Shown one piece after another: positions 33,008 through 43,132 of a stretch of DNA of 64,000 bases. The translations under genes were made by a program, and so were the position numbers. The number at the start of each line of letters is the position of its first letter. Position 1 is the stretch's first letter. Below the pieces are notes generated by a model that saw only the letters and a program-made list of their open reading frames with translations, did no database searches and was not told where the DNA came from. Origin of the DNA: Gracilariopsis chorda (lineage: Eukaryota > Rhodophyta > Florideophyceae > Gracilariales > Gracilariaceae); contig NBIV01000032.1 in NCBI GenBank assembly GCA_003194525.1, forward strand, positions 248,001 through 312,000. Reading direction: 5' to 3'.

Positions 33008-34100
33008 TCCGTCTGGCTGTTCTCCGCGGACTACTTGGGAACAACTCCAGTGCAAACCAAGCGCACCACGTCTCTAATCTTAGGCACAGGAAGCAGGGAT
33101 GCCGCTGTAGCGTTGCGGGAATTGTGCGTTTCCGTTCAGTTAATGGATTGGTGTACCTGACGGATTCTGTGCCGCATAAGCACACAAAGTGGTGACGCGA
33201 TCCTTGACGAAAAGTACGGTGGGCAGCCTGGTGACGAAGGGCACAAAACTGATTTCTTTCGCGCTCAGAAAAGCAAGACTGGCGTGCACCTACCGCGTTG
33301 AAGACGCATATTTATCTCTGTGTTTGCAGTGCAAGGGCAAAGCACCACGGACCTGCGCATTGCTGCGTTGTTGTAATCAAAAGTCTATTTGTTGATAAAA
33401 TATCCTACGGTGTGCAGACAAGGCCTGAATAGCCGACATTAACTCGAGTTGGCAGCTACCCTTGTACTGCCATGTTGTAGGGAACGGAAGTGGGATCACA
33501 GACCCAAAAGATTCTAATCCATTCTTTGGTGTAGACTGTCCAATACATGTTGGACAGTATATACCACGGGTACCAAAGGTACCAAAGAATCCATGTGGAC
33601 AGTATTGTAGAAAGGCCTAATTACGACAGTAATGACGAGAGCGAGACGGCACAGCACAAGGGCAGGCCGATGGTTGGGTTGGGATCAAGAGGAAAAATGG
33701 TCGGAATTTAGTTCTCTCACGTCCTGCTTCTGCTTCTGTTGACGGAATTCGGATGCGGTCTCCGTTACGTGTCTTTCTCCTTAATCTTTCTGGATCACAT
33801 GCATTGCAGGATCTTCATACGTTCAGACATGAAAACGAAGGCGCCTTCCCGCTTATGCTCTGCACTCATGTTTCTCTATAAAAAGAATTGGTAACTATGA
33901 AACTAACGTTGAGACGAACAGAGGGGGGCTTTTGAGTCATAGTGATTCGCTTTACTCTCAATTACGCAAGCATGATGCGCACGACGGGACGGAAGACGAG
34001 ATTATTCTCCACGGAGGCTTTCAACTGAAAAAAGAAACGTCCGCCGTCACATGACATTCGTAGTGGTGAGCACCAGAGCATTTTCCACAGTGGTGCCGCT
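33008..34100. other. Intergenic between TAF4 and NDUFS4
   Basis: No coding sequence recognised. It includes the upstream region of TAF4 and the 3' flank of NDUFS4, both on the minus strand. A nested inverted repeat lies at 33521-33590. Confidence 0.4.
33521..33590. repeat. Nested inverted repeat
   Basis: ATTCTTTGGT at 33521-33530 pairs with ACCAAAGAAT at 33581-33590. Inside it, CTGTCCAA (33536-33543) pairs perfectly with TTGGACAG (33550-33557) around a 6-nt loop. GGTACCAAAG is also tandemly repeated at 33569-33587. It could be a small MITE or a structured transcript element. Confidence 0.6.
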
Positions 34101-34764
34101 TTAATTTGATGTGTCGCCCTCATAAACCGGAGTTCCACTATGGCGCCAGTGGTGAACCATGGCACGTTTGAAAGGAGCGATTGGTTTCAAATGCGGTTTC
34201 TCTTGCGCGGGTTCAACAACGGTGAAACCATATCCGTTGCGTTCCGCATACTGGATTGCGGCTTCTTTTGTGGGAAAAGCCATACCCATGTTTGAGAGAG
34301 GGTCGCCAGTACTCGTCCATCCCTGGTAAGATCATCATAACGTAGAAAGATTTGTCAGAAAAGTGTGAATTATCCTGTAATCAGAACAACGAATAAAGTT
34401 GTTAGCCAACGCACCATTAACGGGTTTGTCCATCTATCATCTCCTTCGATCTTTTCAAATGTCATCTTCCACATTTGTGTAATGCTGCCACGGCCTTGTT
34501 GTGTGGCAACTCTGCGGAGAGTATCAGATAGTAGGCAGCATAAGTTAGAACTTGTATGCTAGGTGACAAAGCAAAGCCTTTTGAAACAGTTGACACAATC
34601 ATATCAGCTTACTTTGCAGGTCTAAAAATGCGTACACGTCTGGCGGCGTGCTTGTCTGGAATGCCAGATAGAACGTTAATCGTATGGTCCGAATTCGTGG
34701 ACATCAAGCGGGTGGCTCGCGGAGCAAGTCGACGGAGGTTTCCTATCCCCCGCATGACAGACAT
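34101..34764 (-). CDS. NDUFS4: NADH:ubiquinone oxidoreductase subunit NDUFS4 (three exons)
   Basis: The gene reads as exon 1 34764-34613, exon 2 34511-34415 and exon 3 34322-34101, giving 156 residues. Intron 1 (34612-34512) begins GTAAGC and ends CGCAG; intron 2 (34414-34323) begins GTGCGT and ends CCAG. Phases match exactly. The product starts with a basic Arg-rich presequence (MSVMRGIGNLRRLAPRATRL), as expected for mitochondrial import. It continues [45 protein letters not shown] and AFPTKEAAIQYAERNGYGF, the signature of the 18-kDa subunit of complex I. It acts at the matrix arm near the NADH module. Length fits the family (about 155-175). It lies upstream of, and divergent from, the gene at 35400. 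Confidence 0.93.
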
Positions 34765-34986
34765 GGCGTGGTACGATATGGGACGTTGCCACTGCTGCGG
34801 TGACTATTCAATATTCTCCGTGATCGAATGAAACAAAGTTACTCTGCAAACTATGCTTCTGCTCTTACAAGCGTTGTAGCATCGCCTTCACGGTTAGAAG
34901 AATGGTCGGGTACGGCTTCCTGAAACGCCTTCCGCCTGTTCATCGCATTGTGACCTCTGGTGCAGGACAAGACTGCCCTATCTACA

Positions 34987-35325
34987 ATTGCTGATGAAGG
35001 CGACACAGAGAGAATTCCCCGGTACCACAGTTACACGTTGGCAATCTGGAGTGGCCTTGACAGACGGCGAATGCTCTCAGGGGGAATCCACAAAACGGAG
35101 AGGATATCAGAGGTACCAAATCCAGTAGCCTTTGTAGGATGCCAAGGGATATTACAGGTGGTATATTTGCAACTCAGAACCCCTGTATATAAGAATAAGC
35201 CTCACTGTCACCGCATTTCTCGCAGACTGCAAGTTCCGTAGAACTCGGCGTTCAGACTTCAAGCCGTTTTCCGTGAAAGACCAGGTACAGAAAGGGACGG
35301 AACCCTTTGATTGTCGTTCATCTCG
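34987..35325 (+). repeat. 339-bp direct repeat, copy 2
   Basis: Near-identical to 27728-28066. It lies in the divergent interval between NDUFS4 and the gene starting at 35400 and ends 74 bp before that ATG. Its CTGTATATAAG box near 35189 could serve as a TATA element for that gene, which is inference. Confidence 0.95.
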
Positions 35326-35399
35326 TATGAGTTGTGCTCCTGCGGCTCAATCTGCATGACCACTGCACTTCAATACTCTATCATGTATGTTGATTTCGA

Positions 35400-37034
35400 A
35401 TGTCTCCAAGCACAATTAGGACAACAGCTTTACCCTCAAAGTTCATTGAACGAGCGATAGTTCTTCTATTGGGACTTTCGTTCGGTGAGCATGATGATGG
35501 CACACAACGCAGAGTTATATCTCAAAAACTGGCCGACGTGATCAACAAGTGGGTTAGCGGCTTGCTAGCTGCTGATTTTGCATCCGATGAAGTTGAGGCT
35601 ACCTTCCTGGCGTTTTCTAAACTTCTTCACTCTGAAGGAGTTCCAGAGTTAATAATGTGGTCAGAGGTTCCAATTTCGGATATCGATTCTCTGATTCACC
35701 TTCACTGGGTTCGTGCCTCCCGCAACCTCATTGAACTTCCATTACCACCTGCGAAGCCTATTGAACTTGCGATCGATTCTTTGAGTACTGGACTTAAGCT
35801 TCTCGATTTTGCTGCAGCCAAAGACAACAGGCGCTCCGCAGCAGCGAACACGGCCCCAGCGCATCTCATATTTGCCACTACCCGTCTCCTCTTATCACGA
35901 GAAAGATTACCAAACCGGGAAACGGAACGAATTGGCTTTGTTTGTGAAGAATCTCTCGAACATCTCCTGCGTATGCGAAGATTCGAACGGAAAGCAGATC
36001 TTTTGTCTTCACTATTTCAGTCCGTCATACCTTTAATTCGTCTAGCTGTCGAAGTAGATCTGAACACCTTAAAGCCAGCGTACAATATACATTGCATAGC
36101 ACCAACATCCCATGTCCTGCACAGGTTGATGTGTGATGCTACGGATCAGAATTTGAATGACAATGCAGGTGAGGTGCTAGCAATACTGAGAGATTTAGCT
36201 GAGGCTGTTCAAGAACATATAAGGGTTCAGGCTCTCTATTCCATGTCTTTTCTGTCGTCTCGTATTCCGCTTTTTTCAATGCAGCCTTCGAAAACTTGCG
36301 AATCATTGCTATCGGCAATTGTCTGGAATGATGCTCCGACTTTGATGACGGCTATCCCTTTGCTAGCAGCACTCTTACCTAGAACAAGAATTTCAGACTC
36401 ACAAGCGCGAAGATATTCTGCGGCAGTTTCCAAAATAGTTGAAACAATAGTTCGCCTTATGCAGACTCGGGAGAATGGAACGTCGAATGCAGAACACGCA
36501 CTCGTTTTAACGAATGCCAAGGCAGCTGTAGAACTTGCTGGATTGGTTCCACCTCTGCTGAAAGAACTGATGATGCGTCACATGGGGTGGCTTACTGCTT
36601 TATCAGACTTTGCAAAACGAATCGCAAACATGGCGAGACATGGGGATATTCAGGTCTCAGACATTGTGCACGTACTCACAGTTCTGTCTGATTCGGTGAA
36701 ATGGGCATGGTTGCGCGTAGATTCCTTTCGAAGTGATGTGTTTGAAGCCTGTTTATCTGTCTTCATGGAGACCAAGGACGTGGAGGACTCGTTCCTGATC
36801 CGAACAGAAATAAAGAGAATAGTGCTGCAGCTGGGAAAATGCGGAAGAGTGGATCAAATATTAGAAATCGTGCAAGAGGTTCGTCAAAGCTCGAACGGAT
36901 ACGACAGTCTTCGCAGTGTTGCTGAGTTCTGCAAGGAAATTGAAAATGATATCAGCTTTGAAAATGAAAACGATGACCAAGCAACAATTGCTGGGGGGGC
37001 GTTGTTCAGCCGATTCTTTTCTGAACTTGTTTAG
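35400..37034 (+). CDS. Uncharacterised helical-repeat protein
   Basis: A 544-residue single-exon frame from a true ATG. I do not recognise the family. The sequence is rich in Leu, Ala and Ser with regularly spaced amphipathic helices throughout, for example ELAIDSLSTGLKLLDFAAAK, NAGEVLAILRDLAEAVQEHI and SDIVHVLTVLSDSVKWAWLR. This suggests a HEAT/ARM-like alpha solenoid. No signal peptide or membrane segment is evident. The C-terminus is acidic (DISFENENDDQ). It faces NDUFS4 divergently, and copy 2 of the 339-bp repeat forms its immediate upstream region. The long unbroken frame and protein-like composition support a real gene. Confidence 0.75.
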   Translation: MSPSTIRTTALPSKFIERAIVLLLGLSFGEHDDGTQRRVISQKLADVINKWVSGLLAADFASDEVEATFLAFSKLLHSEGVPELIMWSEVPISDIDSLIHLHWVRASRNLIELPLPPAKPIELAIDSLSTGLKLLDFAAAKDNRRSAAANTAPAHLIFATTRLLLSRERLPNRETERIGFVCEESLEHLLRMRRFERKADLLSSLFQSVIPLIRLAVEVDLNTLKPAYNIHCIAPTSHVLHRLMCDATDQNLNDNAGEVLAILRDLAEAVQEHIRVQALYSMSFLSSRIPLFSMQPSKTCESLLSAIVWNDAPTLMTAIPLLAALLPRTRISDSQARRYSAAVSKIVETIVRLMQTRENGTSNAEHALVLTNAKAAVELAGLVPPLLKELMMRHMGWLTALSDFAKRIANMARHGDIQVSDIVHVLTVLSDSVKWAWLRVDSFRSDVFEACLSVFMETKDVEDSFLIRTEIKRIVLQLGKCGRVDQILEIVQEVRQSSNGYDSLRSVAEFCKEIENDISFENENDDQATIAGGALFSRFFSELV

Positions 37035-37719
37035 GTGTCAGAGCAAAGAAATCGGGCTAAGAAGATATGCAAAACCGAAGCGGGTGATGCACGTCCACTA
37101 AACATAATTGCTCGAACTGAGGTCAGTTAAGCATCTTGACTTGAGATGAATTCAACGCCTATTACGTGTTGTGACGCATGAAAGCTGTCGAAGCTGGAAT
37201 ACCGTTGTCCGAGTGTGCTGTGGGCCAGGGCCTTTGGCCTTATAACCCGAACATGTCTCTGAAAGCAATGAGGTGGACGGTTGGCCACATGCTTCTTACA
37301 TAACAAGCAATTCATGACGAGTAAGAAAAGGATGTGCGAGGCAAAGAGGAGAATGAGTACTATGAAGTTAAATACTTCGAAACGGCATATAGAAATGTAG
37401 GTTTGTATAACAAAATATTACAGCTATTGATAAGGAGAGAACATGTATGCGCCCTTCACGGAGTCCTTCTAAACCACAGCTTACAAGACACTGCTGCCGG
37501 GGATGGGCTGGGTGTTCTATTTCAAGAGAGGAATAGAATACACACTTCGTTGCATTCAAAATCAGCTCTTTTTGTAAAAGTGCCCAGGGACAATACACTC
37601 TACACAAGGATGTAAAGATACATGTCCGTTTTCACTTCATGTACAGCAGCTGAGTTGTGTCTACCTCCGTGATATGAAGGCCTCTTACGCATACAACGAG
37701 GTTCCGTTACATCCGACCA
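37035..37719. other. Intergenic between convergent genes
   Basis: Contains the 3' ends of the flanking convergent genes. A 62-codon minus-strand frame with an ATG at 37315 and a Cys/His-rich start (MNCLLCKKHVANRPPHCFQR) is present but not supported by anything else. Confidence 0.4.
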
Positions 37720-39075
37720 TTACGAAGGGAGAACTTGTACCGTCCCAAGCATAAACTCTGCCACGATTCGAATAGGCTTCCACGCTTCAGATGTCCTTGT
37801 TCGAAGATAGCTAACCGGAAGAGTGGCTAGCTTTCGTGATTTCGAAATGTATGCACGTCTGTTAAAGTTATCGTAGCCATTCTCTTCCAGCACATTGAGA
37901 ATCTGCGAATACATATCAAGAGACGCTTGCACCGGAAGTCTGGAATCCTCAGACAGTAAGGGAACTCCTTTTCTTGCTTCTTCGAAGTAACTTCTTGCGC
38001 GAGCAATCTCAAACTTCATCAATTCTCGGTATCTAGAGTCCAGGACACAGTTGAAAAGGTCTTCTTCGCTATAATTGAATCGTCTCAAGTCTTCCAGCGG
38101 CAAATAAATACGGCCTCGAAGGCGGTCCTCTCCAACATCGCGCAAAATGTTCGTTAACTGGAGTCCGATACCAAGCGCTACCGCTGGCTCCATAGCTTCT
38201 CGAAGACCTTCGCGACCAGGCTTAACAGTACTCATAATAGGTAAGGTCATGAGACCAACAGTACCAGCGACACGATAGCAGTACACGTACAAGTCGTCAA
38301 AGGTTTCAAAACGACACTGGTCGACATCCATCAACATGCCTCTGATCATGTCACGAAATGGAGAGACGGTAAGCTCGGGGTAGTTCGAAACGGTATCCTT
38401 CAGGGTGAGATCAAGAGCGTCCACTGCACGACCATCAAAAATGTCGTAAAGACGTTTCTCCCATTCGGACAGCACTGCCCGTAGTTGGTCGCTTCGCTGT
38501 TGTACTCTGGGGCCGTCGACAAGGTCATCAGTTCTGCGACACCACGTGTATATCGCCCAGACAGCCCGTTGTTTCTGTGGGGAGAGCAGGGTGGTCCCGA
38601 GGTAGAATGTCTTGGAAAACAAAGCCGTTATTCGACGACACTCCTCGTAACTCTTGCGGAGCACCTCTTGTTGTCTTCTGATGAATTGCATGCGACGTCC
38701 AAGGAGACCGATACCTCGTGCACCGGTGGTTGTGTCCCATGGCATTACAGTCGGCGTGGAACAATCGCCTACCACTGGGATATCCTCTGTGAAGGAGGAG
38801 CTACTGTCGAGATCGTGTGAGGATTGCATCTGATCAGCGTTATGGTCAGAATCCCACAACTTGTCAATACCGAGTCTGCTGTGCAATGCATCGAAACTTT
38901 CTGGGTGTGGATTGTTGAGACTGCGACCACTTCCAGGAGCCATGGGTTTTTGCATTACCATTTGAACAAACATAGGTTTTCGTTGAATCTGTGAGGGTAT
39001 CGGACATAGTGACAAATTGGGATGGGTGAGCGTACGACTCGATTGTACCCATGTTGAGACCGGAGCGAAAGCCAT
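37720..39075 (-). CDS. PSY: Phytoene synthase
   Basis: A 451-residue single-exon gene starting at the ATG at 39075. Residues 1 to about 120 are Ser/Pro/Met-rich with few acidic residues at the very start, consistent with a plastid transit peptide plus linker. The squalene/phytoene synthase fold follows. The first Asp-rich motif is RRTDDLVDG (Asp183 to Asp187) in YTWCRRTDDLVDG. The second is NILRDVGEDRLRGRIYLP (Asp313 to Asp317), and YCYRVAGTVGLMTLPIM lies between them. It condenses two geranylgeranyl diphosphates to 15-cis-phytoene in the plastid stroma or on thylakoids, the first committed step of carotenoid synthesis. Its length and motifs match the eukaryotic PSY family. Confidence 0.96.
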   Translation of the reverse strand: MAFAPVSTWVQSSRTLTHPNLSLCPIPSQIQRKPMFVQMVMQKPMAPGSGRSLNNPHPESFDALHSRLGIDKLWDSDHNADQMQSSHDLDSSSSFTEDIPVVGDCSTPTVMPWDTTTGARGIGLLGRRMQFIRRQQEVLRKSYEECRRITALFSKTFYLGTTLLSPQKQRAVWAIYTWCRRTDDLVDGPRVQQRSDQLRAVLSEWEKRLYDIFDGRAVDALDLTLKDTVSNYPELTVSPFRDMIRGMLMDVDQCRFETFDDLYVYCYRVAGTVGLMTLPIMSTVKPGREGLREAMEPAVALGIGLQLTNILRDVGEDRLRGRIYLPLEDLRRFNYSEEDLFNCVLDSRYRELMKFEIARARSYFEEARKGVPLLSEDSRLPVQASLDMYSQILNVLEENGYDNFNRRAYISKSRKLATLPVSYLRTRTSEAWKPIRIVAEFMLGTVQVLPS

Positions 39076-40240
39076 TGATCTTGGGTATAATTGGGCAGGA
39101 GGGAGCGGGAATTTTGTACCAGATTGCTTGCTGCAAAACCGCGAGTCGCCCCTGTGCTTTCAAAGAAAAAGTCCCAAACTAATCTTAGAGCGGTGTAGCA
39201 AGTGGAAAATTCAACAAGGATGGTTGTTCCGTGGCAATCTCGTGGCTTTCCCGTGGCTTGACTGCGTCCAAGAAGTCCAAAGCTATGAAGTCAGTGAATA
39301 GTTAGGTATGAGTGGCGAGTAGAGCGAGCGTCAAACTGTTAAAGCGAAGTGGGAAAGAGATGCGCGTTGTGGGGCGGGTGCTGTCGAGATGATAGAATGG
39401 TGCTGTGGATACACTCTTAGGGTTTGGTGCGGGTCGGACTGAAGAGAAACAGGTCAGTGCACTTGAATGTTGCGCATCAGCTGTCGTTGGACGCGGATGT
39501 CAAATATACGCCAATGCAGGGTGCAGCTGAAGCGTCATTATGCTTCGCCAAAAATCAGAGCACAATGGGGTTCGGGGCAAATTTGGCACAGCACAGTTGT
39601 GCCAATGGCAGGTGCGACCTCGAAACGGTGTGGTCTGTGGCGGCGGATTCACACTACTCTCAGCTCTCATTGGCCTACTACGTCCACATGTGCCTCATAA
39701 CGCACCTCGATACCACTGTTCGCCAACGTACAGCCGTTCATCGCAAAGCGTGCGATCTGCTCTCGTTTCCACATCTTCTGGACGACGTGGCGAGGTCTTT
39801 GCCTTTGAAGGGAGGTGGCGAGAACGCGTCATCGATCAACTCGACCTCTCCTTTCGTTGTACAGCATGTAACCCTTTACCTTTCGTACGTACCCTTCGTT
39901 CGTACCAGGCATTTCTTTCACACCGTTCGCTATGAATGTTCGGTAGCTACATCATTTCCTTGTATTCATTCATTCTGCTTCAGCACAGCGACCTTCCGCT
40001 TCTCAAGACCCACGCGGGCGCGGTGGCTTGAAGAGACGTCGTTTGTTTCTGTCCACGATTGACGTGCGGCAATTGACGAATACATCACGCTCCATTTCAC
40101 AGGCACACAGACCAGCCCAGCTTCCGTATAAGCGCGGAGATAGCGCTTGAATTCTCTACGCTAATCGCTGTCGTACCGCACAATTCGACGCGAGATAAAT
40201 CATTTCATCTGACACATTAGTACGCGTAGTTCACAACACA
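39076..40240. other. Divergent intergenic region, no gene
   Basis: Separates the start of phytoene synthase (minus) and the zinc-finger gene (plus). Overlapping open frames in three phases at 39424-40062 lack ATG starts or domain features. This should hold both promoters. Confidence 0.5.
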
Positions 40241-40783
40241 ATGGCCGCTTTCCTCTCTGCTCAAACCTATCCCCTTATCTCCCCTTCTCCAATTCTGGGT
40301 GCGAAGCGGCTCTGTCGACGAAGATGTGCTGTCCAAAGACAACATGGGAGCCGTCGGCTTCAGCCTACAATGATCGAGCAAAGCACAATCGCCATTATAG
40401 CGACTATGCTGGCAGGAATGGGAGGTGGCATTGCCCTGGTAGCTTGGACTGAATCACAGGGAAAGCGAACAGAACTGAGAGAGAATACGCAACCTTGCGC
40501 TGAGTGCCAAGGGGAAACCACGACAGTATGCAATGTCTGCAACGGCTCCAAGCAAGATCCACTGGATGATTCGAAATCGTGCACATATTGTGACGGAAAG
40601 GGGCGTATAAAATGCTTTAACTGTGCAGGATCTGGAATCCAACCACGGTTTCTCGACAGGTAAGTGTCGTTGTCGTGGTATAAGAACAGGCTTCTCTAGC
40701 TCTTTGCCATACTATTGAAACTAACTAATCGGCTCATGAATCTGTTCATTTGTAGATTATCGCCTGACGACTTCATGGATTAA
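40241..40783 (+). CDS. LQY1/BSD2-like DnaJ-type zinc-finger protein, plastid-targeted (two exons)
   Basis: Exon 1 is 40241-40659 and exon 2 40756-40783. The 96-nt intron starts GTAAGT, ends TGTAG and has a CTAAC branch-like site near 40720. The join completes an Arg codon and adds LSPDDFMD before TAA, for 148 residues. The N-terminus is Ser/Arg-rich without acids (transit peptide-like). One membrane segment follows (IAIIATMLAGMGGGIALVAW, residues about 49-68). Four CxxC pairs then form a DnaJ-type zinc finger: CAEC, CNVC, CTYC and CFNC, the last followed by AGSG. One membrane span plus four CxxC modules resembles thylakoid LQY1, a photosystem II repair factor. The family is likely; the exact role is inference. 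Confidence 0.75.
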
Positions 40784-41057
40784 GGCTGGATTTTGGAGTA
40801 CCGGCAAATGGCAGTAGGTATCGAGGGAGCAGGCTCACTCTGGCCACTGGTGTCGTTTTCAATTTCGTCGTTCTAACGGTTTCCAGACGCCTAGTAATGT
40901 TACAGAAACGACAAGAGAAAGCAATAATGTTACAGAAACGATTCCTCGTGCTGCTGAACGCTATACGTATCCGGGGTAGCAAAAAAGGTATGTACTCGGA
41001 TCTCGAGGACAACTACCCAACGGGTAAAATGGTCTACAATACATATCTCTTTGATAC

Positions 41058-41801
41058 TTAAACGGCAGCTTCATCATCATTATCTTTCGAATGAATGGCC
41101 TCGTATCTCGTTATCCAGAATGGTTGATTCGCTCTTTGCCTTTCTAGTTCCTCCTCTCGATCTCTTGACCTCTGAACATTCGAAGCACTTGCAAACAGCA
41201 CTTCGGAGATAAGCAAACAGTAGTAATAAAAGGTGGTCGCACCGATGCTGGTCCACATCGACTTGTACGAAATCATGTTCTCTGCATGCATGAAAAGCGG
41301 GTGAAGAACAGATGAAATGCCGGCAATTGACAAAATCAGATAAGCTACGGCCACCTCTTGCGTTATCCTCGGTCCGGCACCTGAATGAGAGGTTCCGTTG
41401 AGCACGATTTCCTCGCGAATTACAGATATTGCGCAGAGAGCTGGGGCATAAAGAAGACACGCTAGTAGGACGTGTGAGTTCAGCACCCCGGTGTAGTAGA
41501 ATGCGAGCATTTGTAGGACACCTGCGCCAATAATTCCGCAATGGAGCATGATTATGGAAAGCATGCGGAGAAACAGGTAGCCTAGTGAGCGACAGAGTAC
41601 TGAGAACACTGCGTGGACGCGATCCAAGATTCGGTCAAGCAGTGAGGGATTGGTATTCCGTTCGTTCTGCGATGAGAACTCTGTTTCTGATAGTGGTTCA
41701 TCGTCGGCAGCATGCTGAGACGTGCTCGGCATCACTACATCGTTGGCCGATGAGTTAGCCATGAGAGGAACTCTCTCCATCGCAGATTTTGCTTCATCCA
41801 T
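41058..41801 (-). CDS. Uncharacterised multi-pass membrane protein
   Basis: A 247-residue single-exon gene from the ATG at 41801. I do not recognise it. Residues 1-55 are polar and Ser/Glu-rich. Hydrophobic segments occur at about 66-90 (VLCRSLGYLFLRMLSIIMLH), 90-125 (GIIGAGVLQMLAFYY and VLLACLLYAPALCAI), 150-170 (VAVAYLILSIAGISSVL) and 185-205 (IGATTFYYYCLLISEVLFA), so four or five spans are likely. The C-terminus is charged (SRDREEELERQR) and presumably cytosolic. No catalytic motif is visible. Its neighbour at 42458 also encodes a membrane protein and is transcribed away from it. Confidence 0.72.
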   Translation of the reverse strand: MDEAKSAMERVPLMANSSANDVVMPSTSQHAADDEPLSETEFSSQNERNTNPSLLDRILDRVHAVFSVLCRSLGYLFLRMLSIIMLHCGIIGAGVLQMLAFYYTGVLNSHVLLACLLYAPALCAISVIREEIVLNGTSHSGAGPRITQEVAVAYLILSIAGISSVLHPLFMHAENMISYKSMWTSIGATTFYYYCLLISEVLFASASNVQRSRDREEELERQRANQPFWITRYEAIHSKDNDDEAAV

Positions 41802-42457
41802 GTTAACAAGGAGCCTGAGGTTTAAGGGTTCTCCGGACTGCTCTCAGATGCTGGACAAGCTCCACCTTCCGAAGTATTCTTTAAGCAACCTGAGCAGTCG
41901 AACCAACACAGTTTTGAACTAAGGGACAACGCTACCGCCGTAACAAGACAAGTATTATACGTTAAAAACAGTTTTGCTTCGAACCAGCTTGCATGTTGTA
42001 ACCATTGAATGTATAAGGGAACCCGAAACTTTAGAAAACCCCAGAGCATCATGAAGGCTAATTGAATACGGCTATTCACGTCCCCCAGCCCAGTCCACGG
42101 ATATCAGGCCATTTATTAGCCTAATCAAATTTGAAACTGTACGTGTACAGTGCACGTCGAGAGCTGCGATGTGCGGAAGAAGCATACACGGGGAGAGCGA
42201 CGATCTCTGCATTCCGGAGTCTGCAACGCCATCCCTCCTATTAATCTACACCGTCTTTCACCATTTACATCATTTTCTTGAATCGTTATCGTTGATCCTG
42301 AGAAGGAAATCGGGTAATGAGGATATAACTGTGAGAAGCTTCAGAATTTTTCGAGCTGCGACCGATCAAAGACGTGTTGTAAAACGCTTTGATTCTGCAG
42401 ATTTAAGCTCCGAATACGTCAAGCACCACTGAGTCTGAACAGCCAAAGCAGCCCAAC
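41802..42457. other. Divergent intergenic region
   Basis: Lies between two divergently transcribed membrane-protein genes. No coding sequence recognised. It should hold both promoters. Confidence 0.4.
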
Positions 42458-43132
42458 ATGGAGAAGTGGGCTATTGCTTACTCTGATATTTTCTTAAAGG
42501 TAGTCATTCTCGTGGCTCTCCTCCTCATAGCGAATTTCCTGGCAAAGATCGGGGTTTTCGCACCGGTCGTGATCAACAGGAAGAGGCTGCCTGATATTCT
42601 AATTGCGATTGTTCCCGTATCCGATGCTCAGCCCAGTTTCACCCCAACAATGGTTCAGGTCGCAGACGTAGTTAGTTTGCGCGGCATACAAGAAGATATA
42701 CCTGATCGACTTGGAGAAGACAACATCGTTAGGGGTGAATTAATAGGGTTCTATCCCACCTCACCCAGACCATTTGTCAGACCACCAACAGCATATGAGG
42801 GTGTAATCATTGATGTCGGAGACAGAGTTACCCTATCAAACAAGTCCGAATGGGAATCACGCCTATCCTCTATTCCGGAACTTCGTCTAGAGATCATCAC
42901 CGTTCCTGAGAGCTTACAAGTATCGTTTGAGCATCGATCACAGAAGATCGCAGGACTCGTCTGGCGTTGGCGTGTCTTTCGGAAGCTGTGTCGTCGCTTG
43001 ACAAAGCTGCAGAACAATGAAAACCTCCCCCAACCTCCGTGCTTCATGTGCATCTTGTCTCGTCGAACAGCTAGATGGCTCACAGTAGTACCGTTGCGAA
43101 CCCCGTTCCCGAAAATTACTGCACCCGATTAA
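42458..43132 (+). CDS. Uncharacterised single-pass membrane protein
   Basis: A 224-residue frame from the ATG at 42458. I recognise no family. Residues 12-34 form one strong membrane segment (LKVVILVALLLIANFLAKIG), probably a signal anchor. The remainder is soluble-looking with beta-rich stretches and a basic C-terminal third (WRWRVFRKLCRRLTKL) ending in CFMCIL and a Pro/Arg-rich tail. Its stop codon lies inside the 3' end of the convergent dioxygenase gene, giving a 17-nt overlap. Confidence 0.65.
   Translation: MEKWAIAYSDIFLKVVILVALLLIANFLAKIGVFAPVVINRKRLPDILIAIVPVSDAQPSFTPTMVQVADVVSLRGIQEDIPDRLGEDNIVRGELIGFYPTSPRPFVRPPTAYEGVIIDVGDRVTLSNKSEWESRLSSIPELRLEIITVPESLQVSFEHRSQKIAGLVWRWRVFRKLCRRLTKLQNNENLPQPPCFMCILSRRTARWLTVVPLRTPFPKITAPD

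Noticed and set aside
27728-35325. The two 339-bp copies as LTRs of one retrotransposon
   Set aside because: The interval contains TAF4 and NDUFS4, no pol sequence, and no target duplication at the outer edges.
39424-40062. 212-codon frame between phytoene synthase and the zinc-finger gene
   Set aside because: It opens at TTG, two other frames are open over the same stretch, and no motif is visible.
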